Positions 36,091 through 48,600 of a stretch of DNA of 64,000 nucleotides are shown here, piece by piece. Within the stretch, counting starts at the first letter, position 1; each line of letters opens with the position of its first letter. Where the stretch lies: NCBI GenBank assembly GCA_964020085.1, contig OZ026608.1, forward strand, positions 15,748,979-15,812,978. Direction: 5' to 3'. Origin of the DNA: Micromussa lordhowensis. Its lineage: Eukaryota > Cnidaria > Anthozoa > Scleractinia > Lobophylliidae. Both the position numbers and the translations under genes were made by a program. The notes beneath the pieces were generated by a model. It saw only the letters and a list, made by a program, of their open reading frames with translations, searched no databases and had not been told where the DNA came from.

Positions 36091-36591
36091 TAGAACGGAA
36101 CATGCACTTTGCAAAATCCTGACCCTTCTCGCGTTCTTGTCGTTCCTCTTCGGAAGGAATTCGATCGTGTGGCGGGAGAACAAAAGCGGATGCATTACAT
36201 CATTTTTGACCAATCACAGTGCAAAGATTTGAATTGCCACGTTTTCCCGCCTACGTTTCACCAAATATGGTTAGCTCTAGGAAGTCAGTCGCCTTATCAT
36301 TTTCGTCGCCATGGTTGACAAAGAAAACAATATTGAGTTTATACGTTCCTTTGTTTGCGTATTCTAAGTCAATTTCAATTAGCTTTCTGTTATTTGCATT
36401 TTATTAGAGAATTTGAGGAAGATTTTTGCACTGTATATGTGTCATCTCGGGCGCGATTTCTCCAGACAAGCTCAAGACAACATGTTTGTCGTAGCTGAAT
36501 CGGCTGTCTCTTGGATTATATTTCACGGAGAGGAGAGTGCTTACTGAGCTTGTAAACACTACAACTTGGCGATATTTTATACTTAAGACAA
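36091..36591. promoter_or_regulatory. Divergent promoter region between MAP3K1 and the orphan gene
   Basis: The start codons of the minus-strand kinase (36090) and plus-strand orphan gene (36592) are head-to-head with 501 bp between them. The region must carry both 5' UTRs and probably a shared promoter. A CCAAT box (GACCAATCAC, about 36209) is visible. No clear TATA box is positioned for either gene. Transcription start sites cannot be placed from sequence. Confidence 0.6.
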
Positions 36592-39500
36592 ATGGCCTCA
36601 AGGTGCATTAGTACTCTAAATGACTTGGACAAGATTTCTGACAGGATCAAATACAAACATTCGAAGGTAAAAATTCTTTGCGAGCACGAAGGAAAAGTTC
36701 GCTAGTTGACTTCTTGCTTTATACACTGTTTCCGTAATTGTGCTAATATTATACATCGTTGTCTTTATCGTGTGGTTTGTTTACTCAGTTTATTAAAAAA
36801 AACTTATAGGGGAGGTTTCGCGCTGGCATAGAAGCTAAACTCAAAGTTTCCAGAGAGAAAGTTGAACGAGCTTCACGGGACATCGACAAGGAATCTTTGT
36901 GCAGTTACAAGACAGCGCCTAGTTGTCGTTCCAGTGTCAGGTAACACATATTTGAAGGATTATGACGGATGAGAGATACATGTATGACAAATGTTAAATG
37001 AAAAATGTTAGCTTATTGAGATCTTATTTATTTAGGCGTCTTGCGTGATGGTAACCCCGTTGCAGGACTATAAATTTTTGAATAAACGTTGAAAAAATAA
37101 ATATCTGACACATCAGACTCAAACAACATTGAATAGGGGGGGGGGGGGGGGGGAGGGAGGAGAATTTGTTTGTTTTGATGACATGATTGTATTGCGCGCA
37201 ACATGTATATAACAACATTTAGTATGAATCTACTAGCGTTCTAGAATCACGAGTGACGTCCTCTGATTGGCTACGCTACTCATGTTCTATTCTGTGATAG
37301 ATAGTGAGTAGCGTAACAGTGTGCACTTGTTAACAAAATGACGGCCGTTTCTTGGCGTTTTCGAAGTGTTGAGAAGAGGATTTTAGATTAAGTTTTGAAC
37401 GTCTAGTAGATTTATACTAAAATAATTAGATTATTCGCTCTCGATTTCTATCGCGCGATAGTTGACTCGGGCTACGCCCTCGTCAACTATCACGCGATAG
37501 AAATCTCGAGCTCATAATCTAATTGTTAAATAGAACTGTCTCAAAAGTTCTGTCCGGGGATATGGATATGGATGGGGATATGAATAATAAAACACAAAGG
37601 GGGATTCTCATATAAAAAGGGCGCAGGTGCTCGTTCCACCTTTTATGGGTTAAAAAGCGGTTTTGGTATCACTTAGGGTCTTCAGCCTTAAAAGATCCAC
37701 AGCGGAAGCTTTCACAGTACCTGTTTAGTTTTACGGTAAATTTGAGCCAAAAAATATATGACAGGAGATATTTGACAATCAACTTTACAAGTAGAGGGTA
37801 TTCAAAGCAATTATTGTCTTTATCGTTATAAAAAGTTATGAAAGTGTCAGTTAATATGCTTAAAAATTGAATAAATGTAGTCAGGAGTGTCGTTTTTTTG
37901 TCACTGACTTGTATATTTTGGCAAGACGTTACGGCTAACTCTTAACCCTTCATCAGTTGAAAATATGCTTGATGTGTATCAAGCATTTTTTTCCAGCTGA
38001 TAAAGGCTTAAGAGTTAGCTGAAATGTCCTACCAAAATATACAAGTCAGTGACCAAAAAAAATGACTCTTTTTATTGACTATGTCAGTTAATGTGTTGCC
38101 TTAGAATTTGTGCCTCTTAGGGGTGAAAAAAAATCAAAGCCTGCTCACAAAACAGGATCTTGGTACCTTTTTACCATCCTTTTGATATAGGAGTTCCCCT
38201 CTGTGGTTAAAAATGATAGCTTTGTCATGGAATTGTAAGAAATTAGAGAATTTTTCGGTGAGAAAAATAGTGAGAAATTGGTTTTACATCCAACACAAGG
38301 CAAAAACACATCCTCTAAATTGATGAAAACCTTTATTTCTTCAGAACATCTAGTTCAACTGTGTCATCAAGATACTCTTCTACATCTGAAAAAACTACAT
38401 CAAGATCTGTAGCCTCTGATCATCCAAGCAAAGGAGGAAAAGACAAAGCATTCAGACATTCCACAACAAAATCTGTCACAAATGGACATAGAGATAAGAA
38501 TCAAAGAAGAAAAACTAAATCATGTCCAAGCAGCACTTTGTTGAGCAAGGCTAGTAGCACAGATGACAAAAGCACAGGCAATAAAACTGATAAACCTCAA
38601 ACTGCGTCCATTTTTGGAAAGTACAATGGAAAAGATTCTGAATATAAACCCACAGCTTGGTTTAACCTGCCGAAAGAAACAAGCGTTGGTGTCATCGACT
38701 CATTTGAATGTGACGCAAAAAACACAACGCCTTTGTGTTACTCAATTAATATGAAGAAAGGTGAAAGTGTTCCAAATCGTTTGAGGCATAACTTAGAAGT
38801 GAGAGTGGGGCAAAATGGTGTTGTTAGAACGGAAAAGAAGAGAGAGCAGGTTCCTGAACTTGGTGATGAAAATTCAAAGCAAGGGAAAAAAAGAACTGCT
38901 CCATTGAATTGGGAAGAGCAGTTGAATTGGCAGAATGTGAGTATCTCTTTTTCCAAACATTCAAATGTTTTGTCGTGATAAGATCTCTCAACTGAATACC
39001 TTTGGTTTTTTGGAGGCACGGTTGCCTCATGGTGAGTGTGCTTGCCACTGGGTCAAGCAGTCCGGGTTTGAGACCTGCATGGCCAGTGGCATTGTGTTGT
39101 GTTCTTTGCCAAAACACTTTACTCTCACAGTGCCTCTCTCCACCTAGGTGTATAAATGGTTACCAGCGAACTTAATGCTGGGGGTAATCCTGCAATGGAC
39201 TAGCATCCCATCCAGGAGGGAGTAGAAATACTCCCAGTCATTTCATGCTACAGACACCGATGATAAGTGTTTGGGTCAAAGGCAGACTTTACCCTTTACC
39301 ATTACCACCAAAAATTACATTTGATCATGACATTATTATGTGTTCACTTGATATTTGCAGGCTTCTGTCCTTTCTGCAGGACTGCAGACAAATGATGACT
39401 CATCTTCAAAGGTAACAGACCAATTTCATCATTTTCTTTTCTTGTTTCTGCAAAACTGATCACAACCTCCTTTGCAGAGATCCTCTAATCTTCATGCTCA

Positions 39501-42500
39501 CAGCACACTCATCTTCTGCAGGGGAAATGCATGATATGCCCCAAGGGTGTTTGCATAAGTGGCTAAATTGCAAGGGCTGTGGGGGGAGTCCCTGGGTGGT
39601 CTTGGATGGTAATCTTGGATGGTTACACTTCATTGGTAATAAAGTTGCAAGATTTAGCTGATTGATCAATATCTGAAGTGACCATGCCAGTTTATACATC
39701 AAGGAAATTATCATGAAAAGGATTTAAATTAATTGATTGTCTTAAGTAAAATAAGCAAATTCTTCCATGACAAAACTACCAGTTTAGACGCCAGAAAGGA
39801 GGGCTAACAAGAAGATGACTCGACAGGAATGAAGCTCAAATCAGTATACAACCCACTTTGAAAGTCAAGATGGCAGTTTATGGGTTGGTTTTGTATGGGA
39901 AGTAGTCAAGTTATTTGAAATATTTTTTTTTTTCAGTTTAAGTAGCATGCCTGAGAACTATCTAGTTGTCGCTAAGCGCATTGATAACTATAAACATTTA
40001 ACTACATGTACTATTGATAACTATTACACAGAGAATTTTCAAGCTGATGTTTAACCTTACACAAATGTAAGAACTGATAAAATCCTCCTGCGAACATTTA
40101 CAGTTTACAGTCAGCAAAGTTAAATATAAAGTTCTACAGTCACTAAACTAATGATAAATGTGAAAAAGAACAATTTAATTTGAAATCTTAACTTTCAAGC
40201 TGAAGTTAAACTCAGCTATGAACCAGAATCTTGTCAGTAATCTTCAGCTCTTACTCTGTCATCTTCCCTGCACCACAAGCAAATGTTAATGTGTGAGTTC
40301 ATCTATTACAGATATCCATCCCTAAAGAAGGTCATTACCTCCCCTCCCTAGCTGTAAATGCAATAAAATAGTGGGAGTTGCGGGACCTTGTGGTTAGTGC
40401 GCTTGACTCCGGAGCGAGCGCTACGGGTTCGAGCCCTGGCCAGGGACATTGTGTATAAATAGGTACTGGCGAATTTAATGCTGGGGGTAACCCTGCGATG
40501 GACTAGCATCCCATACAGTGGGGAGTAGAAATACTCCTAGTCACTTCATGCTACTGAAACCAGGATATGCTCTGGCTTAATAAGCCACTTGGCCCATTTG
40601 CAGACTGTCTATAAAGGGAGGGGGGCAGTCAATATTACCACTGACAAAACCTTGTATGCCTATTTATTTTCTGAACAATACTACTGACATAACTGTCATT
40701 TAAACCATACAATCAGGTTTTTGTAGAGAAGACTTTAGAAGCTGATGGAGGCAGTGGCATCAGATTAAAAATCATTCTCTCATCTTAACAAGCTTAAAGG
40801 TAAAAACATAAAATGTAAAATGAATTTAAAACTTATCGTGAAGATCAAATGTTGCAAGTTGTAAAAATGACCCAAAAAAGTGGAACTAAGATCGCTATGA
40901 ATGTATTTCAAGGTAAATTCTTTAATTTTGTTTACAGTATTTTTTAAATCGTTCATAAAATTTCTTTAAATTATCATTGAAATAGCAAATTAATATAAGT
41001 CAGTAAATGTCAGTAACTGTTTAGAGTGGATTACACGTTTACGAGCTCTTAAGCATTTGTTATTCTGTTCAGTTGTTTTCGTTCAAATACTTCCTTTTCC
41101 TCCTGAAGGTAGCTTCACAGTCATTTACCTCGATCACTTAAGACAAAGAAGTCTTTGAAGTCCTTTAAGGCTGAATTAAGGAAAATAGTGCTAAATTTTC
41201 AGAAGACGAAGGGTTTGTGTGACATAAATTAATGACAATAGATAAATGTTTGCATGCTCTTCGTTTTAAAGCGATTTGCCCCGTTATCAAATTCTAGAAC
41301 TATTTTTTTTCTATTGTAAATAATATCTATTGCTAATGTAGTTTTTATTATTTGTATTTTTTAGAGGGCTACAAGTTCATCAGTAATATTAGTTACTGTT
41401 AAGTGTCACCCTCATAAAATAAAATCTATCTTTCATTGTAAAGTTGCATCTGTTTTTCAAATGGTCATTCTTAGTTCTCTGAAATTTTCTTCTAAAAATC
41501 ATTTCCTCCTATAACTATGGAACTGAACAAAACAAACCTTAAGTTACAGAAAAGCAGCTAAATCCTTATTAAGATTTTCAGTTTATCTGCTGTGTTATCA
41601 AGCTCTAAGGTTAAGAGCTCTTAAAAGAGATTCAGACAAATTGACAAACAAAGACATGATAGCCTTTGGACCCGTTAACACTACGCCAGAGAAATTTGAA
41701 AACGGTGTTATCACTCTGAAAACGTGGGGGCGCGGTGGCCTCGTGGTTAGTGCGCTCGACTCCGGAGCGAGCGCTCCGGGTTCGTGCCCTGGCCGGGGAC
41801 ATTGTGTTGTGTTCCTGGGCAAGACACTTCACTCTCACAGTGTCTCTCTCCACCCAGGTGTATAAATGGGTACCGGCGAATTTGATGCTGGGGGTAACCC
41901 TGCGATGGACTAGCCTCCCATCCAGGGGGGAGTAGAAATACTCCTAGTCGCTTCATGCTACTGAAACCGGGATAAGCTCCGGCCTGATGAGCCACTAGGC
42001 TCGTATGCAGACTTTACCTACCTACTCTGAAAACACATCAAATATGTTCCGTTCACACTACGCCGGGAGGAATTTGAAAACGCAACAATCACCGGTCATT
42101 TTGGATTTGTGTTTGAGGAACTAAGTGTCTAAATGTCCGCAGACGGTCAAGGTTTTGAATGGACTAAATTACCGGCAGTCAAAACGTTTTTGTAGTTTAG
42201 GCTAAATAGCACTCCGGTTAGCCTGAATAGCGGCTCCGGTTTGCCTGTTTACGGTTAGCTTTCAATAATGGTAAGGGTTAGTAACACGATATATACTTAA
42301 AAAATTCCGAAACCTGCCAGCCTGTTTCGGTGGCGCAGGCCGGGTTGTTTTACTTCGTAAAACAATTTTCTCACTGCCGGTCATTTAGTCTTTTTAAAAC
42401 CTTGACCGACTGCCGGAGGAAAACTCGGGTAGCCGGGAAATCACATGATTATCGCGACATCAGCGTTTTCGAAAAGGTCCGTAAATTCAAAATGCTTTCT

Positions 42501-44080
42501 GTCCATACTAATACGCAAAGCTGGCGTTGTCGATTTTCTTTGGTTTGAAGAGCGTTTTCGATTAGCTCCTCTTTCGTGACAGGTTAGTGTGGACGGTACG
42601 TCTAACCGTAGAAGTAAAGCTGCGTTTTCAAGTTCTCCGGCGCGGTGTGGGCGGGGCTCAGCCAATCAATGGGCTCGCAAAGAGCATCGAAGCACGTGCA
42701 ATCATTTTCAAATAACAGTATAGGCATGCAATGCGTACAAGTTCTATCTATCTACATACTCTGTATGCGCTTGCAACAAGCGTGAAACTTGTTTGACCTG
42801 ACTTGCTATATAGAGCTTTTATGTGGCTTTGAAATAGGACAATCAAGACAAAGATGTCAAAAGAAAAACATGAAAAAACTTCAACTGAGTAATAATTACT
42901 TGACCCTGAAAACCTAAAAGCTAAAATTGGAATCTTTCACCATGATGAAATTTAGATCTGATGCCACAATATGGTAGACTCGTTTTCATTGCTAATGCTT
43001 CTGTTTTTTTTTTTTTTGCAGAGCTTGTGTGAAACACATCCAGTTATCTTTTACGAGAGGAAAACGGGGCGGGGGAAAGACTCTAAAGGAAACCAGGAAA
43101 AGATCTATTCGCCTGCTTACAGACTTCATTTAGAAACACGCTGGGTTTCTCCTGATCGAAGAAACTGGGTTGCCACTCGTGATAAGTATATTACTGCTGT
43201 CGAAGTTGAGGATGCTAGATCTGAAGGAGTTGTCAGTTGTCAGTTGTCAGTGCAGATATCGCAAAATGCCGAGGAGAAGATTTTAAAGAGAGTCAGTTTC
43301 GAAGATGGAGAATCAAGCTCGGAAAAAGTTGTGGGCATTATCGAAGCAAAACGTAGCGAGGAAGTGAGAAAGTTTAATGAGCTGACGCCTGTAACTGATG
43401 AATCTAAAAAAATTGGCTGTGGCAGTGTTCAGAACGTTCGCCCTAAGACAAGTCGGGAGAGAACGCGAACGAATGAAGGCGAAATGATGTCGGATGTTGG
43501 AAAGCAGCGACGACCTCAAAGCGCACCGCCCGGTCCACCGTCCACTCCAAGACTCCAGGCTGAATCACGATTTTCCAATTGTGCTCCGATTAAAATCCCA
43601 ACTTCAGAAGCAGATCAAACAAGCGAAGAAGAACAAACGTTTGTCGAACAAAGTGTAAGCGTACCTCCCGAAGAAAGTGACGAAAGTCTCATCGAAAACG
43701 AGGAATTCCCGGCTTTTTCAATTGAAGTTTCCGCGGGTTCCGCGCGGGACAAAATTGCTCTCCAAGATGGCTGTCCACCGAAGCGAGTTTCGTTTGAAAA
43801 AGGCCACAGGTCGGCGCCTGTTTCGAGAACAGCATCTTCACACCGGGAGGTAATCATTCCACAACGAGCTAAGTCATCCACAGCGTTTCAGCGAAGTTCA
43901 TGCGAGTCGCCTTCGCCCGTTGCTATCGTGTCGGAATCGTCTTTGGAGCTGCCGAAGGGCTTACCGCCGTCTCAAGCCCTCGTGGCTCTAAGGCAAAAAA
44001 TTCGCGAAGATTTAGCGCAGCAGAATCGTGACTTGCAGTTGGATATTCAACAGTTGTACTTGAGAAAACATTCTGAGTAA
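36592..44080 (+). CDS. Unrecognised disordered protein with two KRVSF motifs
   Basis: The five exons 36592-36666, 36810-36940, 38345-38936, 39361-39411 and 43022-44080 join in frame to 635 residues and a TAA stop. The first 70 residues are charged and helical (IKYKHSK, AGIEAKLKVSREKVERASRD). Residues about 70-280 are Ser/Thr/Lys-rich and look disordered. Exon 5 is acidic and Pro/Ser-rich. KRVSF occurs at residues 372-376 and 537-541; it fits the protein phosphatase 1 docking consensus (R/K-x-V-x-F). The last about 35 residues (ALRQKIREDLAQQNRDLQLD) look like a short coiled coil. I do not recognise the family. A PP1-binding scaffold, perhaps cytoskeletal, is inference only. Intron 4 (39412-43021) is long and holds three SINEs; a missed small exon there would have to keep phase 0. 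Confidence 0.85.
37136..37164. repeat. Poly-G tract
   Basis: A run of about 18 G is followed by GGA units, in intron 2 of the orphan gene. It could form a G-quadruplex and is prone to length change. Confidence 0.85.
37425..37523. repeat. Inverted repeat around ATCGCGCGATAG
   Basis: ATTAGATTAT and ATAATCTAAT form the outer ends. The inner CGATTTCTATCGCGCGATAG and CTATCACGCGATAGAAAT pair, and a short GGGC..GCCC loop lies at the centre. It is intronic and non-coding. Confidence 0.8.
37886..38069. repeat. Foldback element in intron 2 of the orphan gene
   Basis: CACTGACTTGTATATTTTGG near the left end pairs with CCAAAATATACAAGTCAGTG near the right end. Inner blocks (GCTAACTCTTAA, TGCTTGATGTGTATCAAGCA) also pair. 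It ends about 275 bp before exon 3. Confidence 0.8.
39014..39302 (+). mobile_element. tRNA-headed SINE
   Basis: The head GGCACGGTTGCCTCATGG and B box GGGTTTGAGACC are followed by the family body. It is diverged at several positions. It is inserted between exons 3 and 4 of the orphan gene, only about 80 bp after the exon 3 donor and about 60 bp before exon 4. Confidence 0.75.
40375..40610 (+). mobile_element. tRNA-headed SINE with an internal deletion
   Basis: Head GACCTTGTGGTTAGTGCG and B box GGGTTCGAGCCC are present. The segment normally following GGACATTGTG (the CAGTGCCTCTCTCCACCC block) is missing before GTATAAATAGGTACTGG. The 3' part is intact to about 40610. It is intronic. Confidence 0.75.
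41670..42660. mobile_element. 'CGGAGAAATTTGAAAACG' element, interrupted by a SINE
   Basis: The left end CACTACGCCAGAGAAATTTG and right end AAGTTCTCCGGCGCGGTGTG are in inverse orientation. Interior blocks (GGAGGAATTTGAAAACG, GTTTTCGATTAGCTCC, GTGTGGACGG) match 13265-13550 and 44280-44620. The SINE at 41726-42022 splits it near the left end. A second segment with an unrelated CGGTTTGCC tract lies in the middle, so more than one insertion is likely. Confidence 0.55.
41726..42022 (+). mobile_element. tRNA-headed SINE, least diverged copy, 11-bp TSD
   Basis: This is the copy closest to an apparent consensus: GGGGGCGCGGTGGCCTCGTG, CTCCGGAGCGAGCGCTCC, CACCCAGGTGTATAAATGGG and a GACTTTACCTACC tail. 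ACTCTGAAAAC is duplicated at 41713-41723 and 42024-42034. The clean duplication and low decay suggest a young insertion. Confidence 0.9.
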
Positions 44081-44087
44081 ATGATTA

Positions 44088-44093
44088 AATAAA
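44088..44093 (+). terminator. Poly(A) signal AATAAA of the orphan gene
   Basis: AATAAA begins eight bases after the TAA stop, which would give an extremely short 3' UTR if used. It is the first signal after the stop. Confidence 0.6.
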
Positions 44094-45676
44094 TGTGTTT
44101 TCTTTCACGGGTGTTTGCTTGGCCTATTAGGTTGAAAGTTAACATTACTTTTGATGTCTGTTCCGTTTTTTTTTTGTGTGGTACTCTTGTGGGGTTTGAC
44201 AAGAGTCAAAGTCAAAACTGAGGGCCAAAAATGTATTAGAAAACCTCACTGACAATTTGGAAACTGAAATCAAAATTCTCGCTTATCCTCGATTAGCTTA
44301 GGCAGAAATTTAAAAGCGCAGCTTAATTTCTGCGGTTAGGCCTACCCTCCGCACTAATCCGTCACGAAAACGGAGCTTTTTGAAAAAAAAACTGTCGGCT
44401 TAGCGTTTTAGTGTGGACGGAATTGAAAACCGAGTTTTTCGAAAACGATGACATCACGTGCACGATACTGAGTCACGTGATTTCCCTACCAGATCCAAAA
44501 CGACCGGCGATTATTGCGTTTTCAAATTTCTCTGGCGTGATCTGGACGGAAAACGCTTGATGCGTTTTCGCAGTGAAAACGCCGTTTTCAAATTTCTCCT
44601 GCGTGTGGACTGGGCCTAAAATTCTGGCCCCGTCGATTCGAGGGCTGGATAACGCTATGCAGTGGACAAGTGTTAGCAAATTAAAACATACCACGCTATG
44701 TGCTGGATAGTGATTTATCCGATGGATCGTTCGAACAAACAAAGCCTGGTGTCTGTGCCAAAACGCGAAAAAGAGTGGTTCTACTCCCCATTTGGGGATG
44801 CCCCTTGAAAATACAAAAGTATAGATTTGTGTCAAGGTTATTGGCCCGCTGAACTAACATGCATGTAATAATAAAGGAGTAATGTATTTGTTTCATTTGC
44901 CGATAGTGGATCCTGCAGCTGTTTGTTTTCCCCACCTCCACTCTCAAGCGCACAATTGTACATTAGTGAGGTGACAAAGATTTCGACCAGTCTGGAACTT
45001 TTCTATGCCAAGTCGGGATTAATGAAAATAAAAACGGATGCCGTTAGGACGTGATTGGACAAATTGTCAAGTTTAGCAAATTTCTTTAGATGGTCGCCTC
45101 GCTGGCAAACGTATTGCGGTACTCATTTCCAAGATCCTGTCGGGATCCATAACAACTGCGCAAAACTGGAAGAGGCCACATAGCCTGTGCCATGCCAGTC
45201 AATGTAACCAGGATTTCTGGTTTTCACCTATTACCGTCAGATATTTTTTGGTTGTAATTGGCTAGATTCTTAGACTAGGGTTTGCCTAATTCAATGCCGG
45301 TTTTCAGAAAATATCCACTGGTTATCTATCTAAAACAGTTCGACTAGAACATCAAAAAGCCTCAACAGATTGTAAGAACTGGAACTTAACACAAAGGTAA
45401 AATTCTGGTAGGAAGTTGCTGTCTTGTTTCATTATGGAGGACGCCCCTGGAACTTTTCACAAATCAGGTGTTTCAATAATGGCCTAGTTTGACCATCTAG
45501 AGGAAATTTTTTTTTTCTAAAAAGAAATCTTGTTCAAAACCACCTGTGAAAACCAGTTGCCCTCAAGCTGAAAATGTTAATGAAACCCCTGGAAGCAAGA
45601 TTAACGGAACAACTTACAGTGGGTGCTGTGATTAAATGAAAGCCAGACAACATTTTCATTGTTAGAAGAAAACAAT
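44094..45676. other. Intergenic DNA between converging genes
   Basis: No gene is seen. A third well-preserved member of the GGAGAAATTTGAAAACG element family lies at about 44280-44620 (AATCCGTCACGAAAACGGAG, TTCAAATTTCTCCTGCGTGT). The remainder is unassigned AT-rich sequence. Confidence 0.5.
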
Positions 45677-45682
45677 TTTATT
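45677..45682 (-). terminator. Poly(A) signal of RPL37
   Basis: TTTATT on the plus strand is AATAAA on the minus strand, 15 bases after the RPL37 stop codon. This is a short 3' UTR, as expected for ribosomal protein genes. Confidence 0.75.
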
Positions 45683-45696
45683 ACATGAACTTTTCC

Positions 45697-48600
45697 TCAT
45701 TGGCTAGTGGCACTGGAGGCAGGGGCAGCACCACTTTTCTTCTTCTGGGACTTGGCCTCAGTTCCCTCTCTGAATCCATTCTTAAAGCGGCGGTACAGCA
45801 CTTTGAGGTGGCGCATGCGGCCAGTTCCTGTGGTCTTTCTTCGCTTCGCCTTGATGCTCCAGTTGACTAAAGCGAAAGTTACGATATATTAAGAACTTTT
45901 AAACAAATTTAAGGAAGGTAACAGCAATAGCAAAGCAGCAGCTTTTCACTTGAAGGGATTCATTTTATCAGGACTAATACTCCTGGGTCAGCCTCAATTA
46001 CATTTCGCATAACAGGCCCAGAGGAACAAGTTGTTGTCACAATTTAGACACAATGAACATTCTCAGAGTATCATTCATTCTCTAAGAACAGCTTGCTTCT
46101 AAAATAATGACAGTAACCCTGAACTACTATTGTTCCAATAAACATCTGTTGGCATGACTTTTTTCCAGAATGTTTCGTGCACTGTTAGTTTCAGTTGTGG
46201 ATTGAAGGATGTGATGACAAATTTGGTGATGAATGAAACCTCGCATGATCACAGGGAGCAAAGGAGTTTCCTTTTGAACAAATAAATAAAAAACGACTTA
46301 CCTCTTTGAAATGCACTGTTGCGTAAATTCTCCCGGCCAAAAAAGCTCATTTCCGAGTCAGCATACATTCATTTTCGCCGGTCCACTGCTCCCGAACCGA
46401 TTTCTATTGTGCGAACAGCCATTATTTTTGAACTTATTGACCACTGACTACTGCGACCGCAGTCGTCTAAAGGCTGCGAATGTACTAAAGAAAGGAAAGG
46501 GAAGAAACTAATTTGGAGCGTTTTTTTGCAAATCCGTAGCTTCGTTAAAAATGCATCAAATCCCCTAATTTTTTATTTTGGGGATGTTTCCTATATATTC
46601 TGTGCGTAAACTCTTAGTTTTGCTACAAAGGTTGAGGGAAAGCGGTATTTTCGTGGACCGAAATGTGGTTCTCAATAAACCGCATTCGTGCAATGTGCAC
46701 CGCAACAGCTGGTGACGGAAATGACGTGAACCTCGGGATCGCATCATGACTGCGTTAGACAGGAAGTGGTTTGGGCGAGTTGAGGCTCAGGTCCAGGCCT
46801 TGGAAGCCTAAAGAGGCCCGGTCGCTCATGCACATTGCACTGAAAATTTCGAGTTGCTTTAGCATGGTAGTGTGCAATTTCACTTCCGTCACCAGCTGTC
46901 GCGGTCCACATCAAACTAGTTACGTGGTATCGGTTTCTTCCCTTTCCTTTCTTTAGTACATTCGCAGCCTTTAGACGACTGCGGTCGCAGTAGTCAGCGG
47001 TCAATAAGTTAAAAAATAATGGCGGCTCGCACGATAGAAATCGGTTCGGGAGCAGTGGACCGGCGAAAATGAATGCATGCTGACTCGGAAATGAGCTTTT
47101 TGACCAGGAGAATTTACGCAACAGTGCATTTCAAAGAGGTAAGTCGTTTTTTATTTATTCGTTCAAAAGGAACTCCTCTGCTCCCTGTGGCATGATCATC
47201 CAAATCATGATCACAGGTTTTAAATCCAAGACCAAACAAACATTGCATAAAGAGGCCTGAAAAAAGCCAAACTTGACTGAAGAAAATAGGCCAGACAATT
47301 AAAAATAAATAAATCTTCTTCTGTTTCTTGGTTGCATTGAACTATAACATATAAATCAAGTATTTTAGGACAGTAAAGAATAACGAAAACTGGCACCCTA
47401 GTTTGGAAAACCAAAGCACGGAAATTTAATTTCTGACTGATTTAACTTTGAGTGTGCACAGAAATTAGTTCTCTACATAGGTAAAGAGGATTCCAAGGTT
47501 TGTAGGAGGTAACCTGAAAACAGAGTGTTTATACAGTGTATGTTGCAACCAGTGTACTGTATGTTCAAATGAAGAGAACAAACCACAAGAGAGATTTTAA
47601 TCTGAAGTCTGAAAAAGTCTGAAAATTTTGCATTTTCCCCCAAAATGTCAAATACCATCTGTTTCATCTATACATAAACATGGCACGGAAACTTGATTGA
47701 CAAGCTTTACACATCAAAACCAGATTTAAAGATGATTTCCACTCCATACTGCACATTCAGTGTTGTCTTTCTTGCATTTTAAATTCCTTTGTCCAACATT
47801 TTCTTTGATTTCTATAAATTGTTTCATCCAGTAATACAAAGAACAGAAGCATAGAGCCTTGCATCCGTAATGGCATTAACACAAATATTTTGAATTAAAT
47901 TAATGTAAGAGGTTGCGATTGTTTACAGCTTGTAACGTCCTACATGAACATAAACAAAACACAAACAAACTCTTGAAAGTGAGCAATACTGACTGGAAAT
48001 CATCTTTAAAGTGCCCATATCATCAAAATTTTTATGTTCCCATCTGATTCTATGTTTCATGCAATGAACTTCTGCGAAAAAATTTTCGATTTGGATAAAA
48101 AGCGATTTTTTAATGAAGTTTTAAAAACCTGAAAATCCTATTTTCTTGCAGTCGACCCGTGCCGCTGATCACATCATCGACATGCTCAGAAATGTGACGT
48201 AGATTCAGGAACGTGTGAGTTCAGGCTTGACTTATCTCACTTGTTTTACCTCTGTAAATTTAAGCTTCGTAGTCCATGCAAAATTCTCCTTTCCAGCATT
48301 TTGTATGAGCTACTAACTTACATTTACAGAGGTAAAACAAGCGAGATGAGTCAAGCCTGAAGTCACATGTTCCTTAATCTACGTCACAACTCATTCAAAA
48401 CGAAGGGAAGACTGGTGCGAATGGTGGACCAAAATGGCGGCAAATTTGAACGATTTTAAAACTTCTAAAAATGATTACATTTTATCGAAATCGAATTTTT
48501 CTTTCGCAGAAGTTAATTGGGTGATATACAGAATCAGATAGGAAAATAAAAAAATTGACGATATGGGCACTTTAAGGATTTATGCTTTCATTTGCTATCA

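Noticed and set aside
46744..47121. Minus-strand 125-codon frame similar to a plus-strand frame at 46311-46511
   Set aside because: The similarity is due to the inverted-repeat arms; both frames are explained by the duplicated non-coding unit.
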